A DNA stretch of 6,109 nucleotides from JAICNR01 sp035699465 (GTDB lineage: Bacteria > Gemmatimonadota > Gemmatimonadetes > JACCXV01 > JAHWKZ01), in contig DASSPT010000037.1 in the NCBI GenBank assembly GCA_035699465.1, positions 1 through 6,109 of the forward strand, given 5' to 3'. Positions 1 through 5,559 of this stretch are shown piece after piece. The notes under the pieces were generated by a model. It made no database searches and was not told where the DNA came from. It was given only the letters and a program-made list of their open reading frames with translations. Both the position numbers and the translations under genes were made by a program. Every line of letters starts with the position of its first letter. Position 1 is the first letter of the stretch.

Positions 1-650
1 TACACGCCTTCGTGCAGGAGGTTGAAGTGGCTCGGCCGGTTGTCCGTACATGCGACGTCCAGCTCCTCGATCGCGAGCCCGTCGCGCCACGCCTGTACGA
101 GCACGTCGAGCACGTAGTTGCTGCCGCGCCCGATCAGGTGCCGGTAGGCGAGGAGGACGTCCCGCCGGTAGGCCTTGGCGCCTATCGAGACGTCGTGGAA
201 GGGGACGCCCAGACCCTTCCGCAGCACGAAGACGAAGATGTCGCTCGTGAGCACACGGTAGAACGGCCGCTCCTGCGCGTCGGATCTCTTCGCGCCGACC
301 ACGATGTCCGCACCGCTCTCCATGCGCCGGAGGGCCTCGCCGACGAACCCCAGGTCGATGGCCAGATCGGCATCCACGGCCACCACATGCTCGTGCCGGA
401 GGTGGGGCAGGGCGGCGAGGATGGCGGCGCCCACGCCGCGCTCCGGGATCCTCAGCCCCAGGATGCGAGGGTCGCCTTCCGCGAGCCCGCGGACGACCGC
501 CGGGGTCGCATCGGTAGATCCGTTGTCGACGATCACGAGCTGGATGTCCCGCGCCGCGTCTTCGGCCGCCCGAAGCAGGCGGGGCATCGTTTCGCTCAGG
601 ATCTCGGCCTCGTTGAAGACCGGAACGAAGAGGGTCACGGCGGCGCTCAC
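1..650 (-). CDS. Family 2 glycosyltransferase, polyprenyl-phosphate-sugar synthase-like (partial, 3' end outside window)
   Basis: The 216 visible residues form a GT-A type family 2 glycosyltransferase domain. Seen: an N-terminal strand ending in VFNEAE (11-16), the nucleotide-binding VDNGSTD motif (41-47), and a DxD metal site, DAD, at 93-95 within AVDADLAID. VVGAKRSD (117-124) and the FHDVSIGAKAYRRD segment (151-164) follow. No membrane helix is visible, so the catalytic domain is probably cytoplasmic. Known of the family: such enzymes move a sugar from a nucleotide donor, often to a polyprenyl phosphate (DPM1/ArnC-like) to make the donor for GT-C membrane transferases. The acceptor here is inferred, not shown. 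The GTG start at 650 was chosen because it overlaps the TGA of the upstream membrane protein (GTGA, 650-647) and lies directly before the first conserved strand, which suggests translational coupling. The frame is open to position 1, so the C-terminus is missing. Confidence 0.92.
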   Translation of the reverse strand, partial: MSAAVTLFVPVFNEAEILSETMPRLLRAAEDAARDIQLVIVDNGSTDATPAVVRGLAEGDPRILGLRIPERGVGAAILAALPHLRHEHVVAVDADLAIDLGFVGEALRRMESGADIVVGAKRSDAQERPFYRVLTSDIFVFVLRKGLGVPFHDVSIGAKAYRRDVLLAYRHLIGRGSNYVLDVLVQAWRDGLAIEELDVACTDNRPSHFNLLHEGV

Positions 651-3600
651 GGGGGCGCGTCCGTAGCCGCCGGTCGATCGACGAGCAGACCGAGGCGCTC
701 CCGGGCGGTCGCCTTCCAGTGCTCGGGAGCGAGCGGCGCGAGGCGCGCCTCCTCCAGCGCCCGGCGAGCGAAATCGACCTGGCCGCGGGCCGCTTCGAGC
801 TCCGCAAGCCGGACGAGCGCCTCCGCGCGATAGGTCGAGACGGGGAAATCGTCGAGGAAGGCCTGCAGGCGCCTCAGGCCCGCCACGTCGTCGCCGGCCT
901 CTCGAGCCACGATCGCCCGGTAGAATGCGGCATCGTCGCGGTACCCGTGGGGAGTCTCCACCGAGAGCATGCGGCGGAAGGTCTCGTCCGCCTCCCCGAA
1001 GCGCCCGTCGGACAGCTGACGTTGGCCCTCGGCCAGGAGCGCGGGGAAGTCGCGCGGTGGATGCCTACGCAGCATGAGGAGCGTGGTCGCGATCGCCAGG
1101 ACCGCGAGCGCGGCGATCCCGATCCAGCCCGCCCGCTGCGCCTCGGGCAGGCGGAGGTACGGTGGACGCGGGTCCCTGTGGCGCCGGGTCGCCCCGACGA
1201 CCAGCGCGAGCAGGGTCAGTGCGGTGAGGAGGAGGCCCGCCCGGCCGGGCCACCCGGCGCTCCACTCGAGCGTGAGGTTCCCCGATCGCGGAGTCACGAG
1301 CAGCATCCCCGGAGCGACGTTCGCGATCGCCGATCCGTCGGACGCCCTCCACCCCGGATGATAGCCGACCTTGACGAGAAGGGGGTGCCCTGGCGTGTCG
1401 GTCTCGATGCGGATCGACTGATCCAGGACCCGGGCGCGCACGACGGGCCGTTCCGGGTACGCGACCCGCGGAAGGTTGCCCGGGCGATAGCGGTCGACGG
1501 TACGAAGGTGGGGGCCGGCGTCCCCGCCCACGATCAGCGGAACGTCGAGATCGGTGCCCGCCCGGAACCAGTCGTACGAATCGCGGCGCCAGTCGGGCCA
1601 GCCATCCACGATAGGGTGAACGCGGACCGGTTCCACGAGCGCAGGTGGATCGGCGAGCGCGAAGACCTCGTACACGCCGGATCGACCGCGGGTCGCGAAA
1701 TCCGGCGAGCTCGCGAGCGACCGCTTGAGGGAGTCGGTGTAGGCGACGAGCTGGCCGGCCCCGAGGAGCCGGAGGTGATCGACCGACTTCGCCGGATCGA
1801 AGACCCCGCACTCGTAGGCCGGCAGCGGGCAAGAGGGATGGAGGCTGAGCTCCGACTGCAGGTAGAAGACCGCGGGGGCCAGCACCGCGCTCTGGAAGTA
1901 GAGCCCTTCGAGGGTCGCCCGCCGAGCGAACCAGGGGAGGAGCTCGAATGCGCGGATCGTCCCGGCCGCGTTGTGGTCGGGGTGATGCTCCCAGGCGACC
2001 CGCGGCTGGGCGATCCCGCCCGCGACGGCGTCCATGACCCCGCGAAAGTCCGGCCACCGGGACGTCCGCTCCATGCCGCCCATGTTCCACCGGACCCATG
2101 AGGGCACGTACTCGACAGCGAGAATCGCGCTCGTCGAGATCATGACGATGCAGGCGGCGGACAGCAGGGGCCGACTGGCCGGAGCCGCGAGCGCGATCCA
2201 GGCGCCGAGCTCGAAGCATCCCGCGAGCAGGAGAGCCACGTGCAAGAGCGGCAGGAATCGGACGTCGACGACGCCCAGGCTGTACCCGAGCTTGTACACG
2301 ACGAAGAGCGCGGCCGCGACGGCGAGCAGCCAGATCTGCCCGGGAGCCAGTACGGGTCGCCTCCCCGAGGCCAGGCGCACGACCACGCCTGTCAGAAGAA
2401 CGGCGCACGCGACGAGGACGGCGGGGGGCAGCAGGGATCCCAGCCCGCCGAGCTCCCAACTCTCGCGGAAGCCGTTCGTCCAGGGCAGGTTCCCGAGGAG
2501 CGGGACGAGCCACCACGCGAGGAGCCCGAAGGCGAGGAGGCCGATCCTGGTCACGTGCCAGACCCGTCGCCACCAGAGCCGCGGGTGGATCACGAGCAGC
2601 CCGATCGCCAGGGCCGCGCCGATGAGCGTGTAGCCGTGGGCCAGGCCGGCGAGCGCCAGGAACACGGCGGCGGGCCACCAGTTCCGTGATGCGTCGCGGG
2701 TCTTCCATGCGTGCGTCGCGGCGAGCCAGGCGAGCGGAAGACCCAGCCCGTAGGCGAACTCGCCGGCCAGAAGGCTCGCCAGGTTCCCGCCCCAGGTGGA
2801 GTGGGTCTCGATGAGCAGGAAGGCGAGCGCGACGACCGGCGCCAGCCAGCGCGCGGGACGGGGCGCATCCAGCCAGCGGAGGGATCGGACGCACGCCCAC
2901 GGCAGGAGGAGGGCGCCGGCGAGCGAGCCGATCTTCATCGCGACCGTGAGCGGTAGCGCCACGCTCAGGAGGACGATCACGAGAAAGACGAGCGGGAAAT
3001 AGAAGACGAAGAGCGGGAATCCGGCGTACTGGTCCATGCTCCATCCGTAGACCCGTCCGGAGGGCAGGAGGACGTCCCGGAGCTGGTCGAGCGCGACGAT
3101 GTGGCTCGCGTAGTCCCCGCCCGCGGGCGTCGTGTCCAGGACGAGGAGGTGGGGCGGGAAGATCATGAGGCCGGCCGTCCCCAGGCAGACCGCGGTGGCG
3201 AGCGCGGGAAGCGTGGAGAGCCGCGGGTCGCGGGCCGAGCGGGAAGCCCCGTTCCCGCACCTCCGCCGGAACGCGACGGCCGCGGCCGCCAGCCAGGCGA
3301 CGATGCAGAGACCCGCCCACCCGGCGAGAAGCGGAAGGTCCGGTCGCCACAGGGCGCGAAAGGAGCGGGCGTCGATCCCGACCGGAACGACCTTTCCCGG
3401 AGAGGCGGGATCGTCCGGTAGAACGAGGAGGTAGGCGGTCGTCTCCCAGCCGGTGATGTCGGTCGCCGGCCGGAGCCGCCCCTCGGCCGTCGCGGCTCCG
3501 TCCTCGGACCGCCAGCGCCCGCCGCCCTCGAGCTCGAGTTCGGCGGGGCTCCACCAGACGGCCCTACCGCCAGCGGCGCCTTCGCGCCAGGTGACGCCGA

Positions 3601-4270
3601 CCCGGGGTTCGTCCGGCCATACCGGTCCCTCGACGGCGGCGTCGACTTTCGCGCCCACGGCCGAGACGCTGCTGGCCCAGGCGCCGGAAGCGTCGTGATA
3701 GCGGATCCGGAGGGCCGCGATCTCCTTCAGTTCCCTTCCGAAGCGGCCGGGTTCGATCTCCCAGGCGATCCGGGCCTCCCCGCCCGGTCGGAGCTCCCCG
3801 GTCAGCGCCCGCGGCCCCGTGTCCACACCCCTCAACTCGCCCTGGACCTCGTAGGCGGGATTCCGGCCCCGGTTGCGGATCGTGGCGGAGACCCGGACGA
3901 CCTCGGAAGACCGCTGGACCGTGAGAGCGGTGTCGAGCTGGATCGTCTGTGCAGGGAGCGATAGAGCGTGGGCTATCGAAGCGAGCAGAGCGAGGACCAG
4001 GGCGCTCGCAAGCGCACCCGGTCCCTGACGGGATCGATCCCGTGAGCGGATTCCAGGGTCGGGTGGCCCCCAGGCGGGGGCGGGGCCACCCGGAGCCGCT
4101 AGGTGCTCGACGTCGTCGACGTGTTCGTGGTCGAGGTCGACGTCTCGGTGCTCGAGGTCGACGTCTCGGTGCTCGAAGTCGACGACTCGGTGCTCGAGGT
4201 CGACGTCGCCGTCGTCGACGTGCTGGTCGACGTGGTCGTCGTCGGCGTGATCGGATCGTCGTCCCCGCAT
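647..4270 (-). CDS. Large multi-pass membrane protein, PF10131/YfhO-type GT-C-like, with C-terminal TPR-like tail; 5' end uncertain
   Basis: Residue numbers count from the ATG at 4270, the only ATG, GTG or TTG in frame ahead of the signal segment. Residues 1-80 are probably not real because they read the neighbouring Ser/Thr-rich gene out of frame. Order: hydrophobic signal or anchor (about 86-103), a beta-rich exported region (105-305), a helix (313-335), about a dozen further membrane segments (352-720), a soluble exported region (721-1005), two more helices (1011-1027, 1047-1066), and a TPR-like helical tail (1075-1198). Key motifs are AGGDYASHI with D386 in the first loop, YAGFPLFVFYFPL (415-427), THSTWGGNLASLLAGEF (489-505) and VKVGYHPGWRASDG (966-979). 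These resemble the '6-pyruvoyl-tetrahydropterin synthase-related' membrane family and YfhO proteins, which are thought to be lipid-linked sugar transferases. The GTGA overlap with the downstream glycosyltransferase supports a shared pathway. Substrate unknown. The fold call is confident; the exact activity is inferred. Confidence 0.85.
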   Translation of the reverse strand: MRGRRSDHADDDHVDQHVDDGDVDLEHRVVDFEHRDVDLEHRDVDLDHEHVDDVEHLAAPGGPAPAWGPPDPGIRSRDRSRQGPGALASALVLALLASIAHALSLPAQTIQLDTALTVQRSSEVVRVSATIRNRGRNPAYEVQGELRGVDTGPRALTGELRPGGEARIAWEIEPGRFGRELKEIAALRIRYHDASGAWASSVSAVGAKVDAAVEGPVWPDEPRVGVTWREGAAGGRAVWWSPAELELEGGGRWRSEDGAATAEGRLRPATDITGWETTAYLLVLPDDPASPGKVVPVGIDARSFRALWRPDLPLLAGWAGLCIVAWLAAAAVAFRRRCGNGASRSARDPRLSTLPALATAVCLGTAGLMIFPPHLLVLDTTPAGGDYASHIVALDQLRDVLLPSGRVYGWSMDQYAGFPLFVFYFPLVFLVIVLLSVALPLTVAMKIGSLAGALLLPWACVRSLRWLDAPRPARWLAPVVALAFLLIETHSTWGGNLASLLAGEFAYGLGLPLAWLAATHAWKTRDASRNWWPAAVFLALAGLAHGYTLIGAALAIGLLVIHPRLWWRRVWHVTRIGLLAFGLLAWWLVPLLGNLPWTNGFRESWELGGLGSLLPPAVLVACAVLLTGVVVRLASGRRPVLAPGQIWLLAVAAALFVVYKLGYSLGVVDVRFLPLLHVALLLAGCFELGAWIALAAPASRPLLSAACIVMISTSAILAVEYVPSWVRWNMGGMERTSRWPDFRGVMDAVAGGIAQPRVAWEHHPDHNAAGTIRAFELLPWFARRATLEGLYFQSAVLAPAVFYLQSELSLHPSCPLPAYECGVFDPAKSVDHLRLLGAGQLVAYTDSLKRSLASSPDFATRGRSGVYEVFALADPPALVEPVRVHPIVDGWPDWRRDSYDWFRAGTDLDVPLIVGGDAGPHLRTVDRYRPGNLPRVAYPERPVVRARVLDQSIRIETDTPGHPLLVKVGYHPGWRASDGSAIANVAPGMLLVTPRSGNLTLEWSAGWPGRAGLLLTALTLLALVVGATRRHRDPRPPYLRLPEAQRAGWIGIAALAVLAIATTLLMLRRHPPRDFPALLAEGQRQLSDGRFGEADETFRRMLSVETPHGYRDDAAFYRAIVAREAGDDVAGLRRLQAFLDDFPVSTYRAEALVRLAELEAARGQVDFARRALEEARLAPLAPEHWKATARERLGLLVDRPAATDAPP
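4028..4043. repeat. 16-bp perfect palindrome in the small gene/large gene junction
   Basis: ACGGGATCGATCCCGT reads the same on both strands, and two more bases pair on each side after a single mismatch. It lies between the GC-rich hairpin and the hydrophobic signal segment of the large membrane protein. It could be a protein-binding site or a second RNA stem. A structured stretch here suggests that this DNA is non-coding and that the large protein starts downstream of it. Confidence 0.5.
4060..4092 (-). terminator. GC-rich hairpin after the Ser/Thr-rich gene (possible terminator or attenuator without U-tract)
   Basis: The arms 4060-4070 and 4082-4092 pair perfectly over 11 bp (core GGGTGGCCCC/GGGGCCACCC) around an 11-base loop. 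The hairpin begins six bases after the TAG stop (4101-4099) of the small gene. No T-run follows on the minus strand, so it is not a classical intrinsic terminator. It could be a partial terminator, an RNA-stability element that uncouples expression of the small gene from the large one, or a block to exonucleases. Confidence 0.4.
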
Positions 4271-4332
4271 TCTCCCGCGGTCAGGAGCATGAACGCGAAG
4301 ACCAGCCCGGTGAAGAATTTCAAATGTCGCAT
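4099..4332 (-). CDS. Small exported Ser/Thr-rich (mucin-like) protein
   Basis: This 77-residue protein is not a family I can name. Residues 1-20 form a signal peptide: MRHLK, then a hydrophobic core FFTGLVFAFMLLTAG. An acidic ECGDDD stretch follows, then PITP. Of residues 31-77, 42 of 47 are Ser or Thr, and the exceptions are one Ala, three Glu and one Asn. The Glu at 49, 56 and 63 and the Asn at 70 are exactly seven residues apart, matching a 21-bp DNA repeat. The start was chosen for its strong ribosome binding site (AAAGGA, six bases upstream) and because the signal peptide begins there; an in-frame extension to 4518 has neither. A cysteine follows the signal core, but Glu occupies the -1 position, so this is not a canonical lipobox. 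Ser/Thr-rich tracts of this kind are typical O-glycosylation substrates or flexible linkers. The adjacent glycosyltransferase genes make an acceptor role plausible but unproven. Confidence 0.75.
   Translation of the reverse strand: MRHLKFFTGLVFAFMLLTAGECGDDDPITPTTTTSTSTSTTATSTSSTESSTSSTETSTSSTETSTSTTNTSTTSST
4136..4207. repeat. 21-bp tandem repeat inside the Ser/Thr-rich gene
   Basis: Three consecutive 21-bp units lie at 4136-4156, 4157-4177 and 4178-4198, each starting GTCGAC. The second differs from the first at one base (the last) and the third at one internal base. A fourth, partial unit begins at 4199. The unit is a multiple of three and encodes a seven-residue Glu-plus-Ser/Thr repeat on the minus strand, so copy-number change would keep the frame. 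Embedded GTCGAC and CTCGAG palindromes keep several other frames open as well. Confidence 0.85.
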
Positions 4333-4338
4333 ATCTGG

Positions 4339-4344
4339 TCCTTT
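4339..4344 (-). promoter_or_regulatory. Ribosome binding site of the Ser/Thr-rich protein
   Basis: On the minus strand AAAGGA lies six bases before the ATG at 4332. It is a good Shine-Dalgarno match at a good distance, and it fixes the start of the small gene in preference to the longer in-frame extension. Confidence 0.7.
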
Positions 4345-4371
4345 GGTTAGAGCCGTCGCATAAACAGTCTC

Positions 4372-4384
4372 CCCTATGCTAGGG
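4372..4384. repeat. Short inverted repeat overlapping the candidate -10 box
   Basis: CCCTA-TGC-TAGGG is a perfect 5-bp inverted repeat with a 3-bp centre. It sits directly over the candidate -10 element of the minus-strand block, where an operator would act. It is short and could be chance. Confidence 0.3.
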
Positions 4385-4405
4385 TTGGTTCGGGCTGAGG
4401 GGCAA
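4376..4405 (-). promoter_or_regulatory. Candidate sigma-70-type promoter for the minus-strand block
   Basis: On the minus strand TTGCCC (4405-4400) and TAGCAT (4381-4376) are separated by 18 bases, each matching 4 of 6 consensus positions. They would place a transcript start near 4369, about 37 bases before the ATG at 4332. This stretch is also less GC-rich than its surroundings. The match is weak, and in a GC-rich organism the true promoter may look different. Confidence 0.25.
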
Positions 4406-4424
4406 GAAGTACTCACTCTATCTA

Positions 4425-4706
4425 GTGTCAGCGCGGGCCACGAGGGTGGGTCGAACGCCACGGCGACGCTGCGGGCCCTTACACTCAGCACATTCAGCGC
4501 TGCCATCCATGGAGCCACGCTGCGACATGATCGACCCGGTCGTGCAGATAGAGGGCAATATCGCCGTCCTCACGTTCAACATGGTGAACTACGGCGAGCC
4601 TTCCGGCAGGGCAGAGGAGGCCGTGCTCGCCCGCGTCCGAGTCTACCGCGAGATACAGGGAGGCTGGCGAATCAGCCGTGAGATCGGCGTCGAAATGGGC
4701 CACTAG
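4425..4706 (+). pseudogene. Remnant of a SnoaL-like/DUF4440 domain protein
   Basis: The open frame from GTG 4425 encodes 93 residues, but only about 4524-4670 looks like a known domain. From DMIDPVVQIEGNIAVLTF through MVNYG to VRVYREIQGGWRI it resembles the C-terminal half of SnoaL-like/DUF4440 domains, small cone-shaped alpha+beta folds. The preceding residues are Arg/Pro-rich and unlike the family, the N-terminal helices are absent, and the expected end after WRI (roughly xHxHWS in relatives, from memory) is replaced by SREIGVEMGH. No good ribosome binding site precedes the possible internal ATGs at 4509 and 4527. The stop (4704-4706) lies inside the protease gene, a 29-base overlap. It looks like a decayed fragment; a small functional protein of about 59-66 residues is possible but less likely. 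Confidence 0.5.
4657..4663 (+). promoter_or_regulatory. Probable Shine-Dalgarno of the protease, unusually far upstream
   Basis: AGGGAGG is a strong anti-16S match but lies 14 bases before the GTG at 4678. No in-frame ATG, GTG or TTG lies closer to it. The site is inside the DUF4440 remnant, in the segment encoding Gln-Gly-Gly, so it may be fortuitous. Confidence 0.35.
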
Positions 4707-5559
4707 AATCATCGCGATCGCATGCGCGGTTGCGGGGCCACCTGTGTCAACGAGCGCGCAGGCGCAGGCAACCGTTGATCTCGCCAACAGGTATCCCAAC
4801 GTCGGGGCGATCATGGTCTGGCGGGTCGACAGTTCCGGAACGCCCCTGCAGTTGCGCGGCTTCGTCAGTGGCACGCTGATTCGCGATCGGGTGATGGTGA
4901 CTGCCGGTCACTTCACGGGGCCGGAGAAGGCACTCGGCGGATTGCCACCTTCCCTTCGCGTGTTCGCGAGCTTCAGTCCGACCGATGCGAAGGACCCGGA
5001 GACCTGGATTCCCGTAGTCGGACAGGCCACCCACCCGTCGATGCCCCCCTGCCCGCCGCCGCCGCAATGCGACCCGACGGACGAGATTCTCGTGGCCCCA
5101 CTCGAGCCTGGCATCGCCGACGTCGGACTGGTGTTCCTCGAACGCTCGCCCGAGGGGATCGAGCCTGCGTCCCTGGCGGAGCCGGGCACGCTCGATCGAT
5201 CGGAAGGGGCGCAAACGACGATCGTGGGATTCGGCACGACGACGCCCCTCGACAGGGACGCGCCGCTCGACGCGGCGACGTGGGATGGAAAGCGGCGGGT
5301 CAGAACTTCGATCGTGCGCAGAGTCGTCGACGACACCTGGGCGCTCTGGTCCATACCCAGCTACGTGTGCTCCGGAGACTCCGGCGGGGGCATCTTCCTG
5401 AATCCAGGCGCCGATCGCGCCGACGTTCTCATCGCCAATGTGAGCGACGGGGGCCGTGACTGTCGGCGTCACAACAACAACAATCGCCTGGACACCCGCG
5501 CTATCCAGACGTGGATCGACGACACCATAAGGCAGCACCTCGACGGAAACGGCGAGTGA
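4678..5559 (+). CDS. Secreted trypsin-fold (S1-like) serine protease
   Basis: The 293-residue protein has a signal peptide (about 1-31: RSASKWATR, hydrophobic IIAIACAVAG, then an AQAQA cleavage region), so the enzyme probably acts outside the cytoplasm. The chymotrypsin-fold triad is visible as H78 (MVTAGHFTG), D148 (IADVGLVFLE) and S235 (CSGDSGGG). C231 next to the active site probably pairs with C262, like the C191-C220 bridge of trypsins. The position equivalent to trypsin D189 is Y229, so trypsin-like Arg/Lys preference is not expected. A Pro-rich insert with two cysteines (125 and 131) precedes the catalytic Asp. HNNNNR lies near the C-terminus (265-270). The GTG start at 4678 was chosen because the signal peptide begins there; AGGGAGG (4657-4663) is 14 bases upstream, a long spacing. 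The stop overlaps the next gene's GTG by GTGA. Substrate unknown. Confidence 0.9.
   Translation: MRSASKWATRIIAIACAVAGPPVSTSAQAQATVDLANRYPNVGAIMVWRVDSSGTPLQLRGFVSGTLIRDRVMVTAGHFTGPEKALGGLPPSLRVFASFSPTDAKDPETWIPVVGQATHPSMPPCPPPPQCDPTDEILVAPLEPGIADVGLVFLERSPEGIEPASLAEPGTLDRSEGAQTTIVGFGTTTPLDRDAPLDAATWDGKRRVRTSIVRRVVDDTWALWSIPSYVCSGDSGGGIFLNPGADRADVLIANVSDGGRDCRRHNNNNRLDTRAIQTWIDDTIRQHLDGNGE

Noticed and set aside
182..388. Minus-strand 68-codon open frame inside the glycosyltransferase
   Set aside because: It is out of frame with the glycosyltransferase, whose motifs VDNGSTD and DAD are clear in the frame used.
719..2101. Long plus-strand open frame of 460 codons opposite the membrane protein
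   Set aside because: It is an antisense shadow in GC-rich DNA: the protein is Arg/Glu/Gly/Pro-rich with no domain, and the opposite strand encodes clear membrane and TPR-like segments.
1065..3554. 829-codon minus-strand open frame within the membrane protein
   Set aside because: It is the same strand in another frame, extremely rich in Arg, Pro and Gly, with no recognisable motif. The overlapping frame carries the family motifs.
4136..4207. Short tandem repeats as a possible CRISPR array
   Set aside because: The units are directly adjacent with no spacers, and they encode a Ser/Thr repeat.
4099..4270. Programmed -1 frameshift joining the Ser/Thr-rich protein to the large membrane protein
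   Set aside because: No slippery heptamer was seen before the TAG at 4101-4099, and the fusion would place two signal sequences in one chain. A missing start or a base error is simpler.
4099..4518. Longer version of the Ser/Thr-rich protein starting at 4518
   Set aside because: The extension has no ribosome binding site or family resemblance and would bury the signal peptide. The ATG at 4332 has a strong AAAGGA site.
5460..5490. Asn run (HNNNNR) in the protease as a microsatellite or phase-variable site
   Set aside because: Only four Asn codons, three of them identical; this is too short to be a convincing slippage site.
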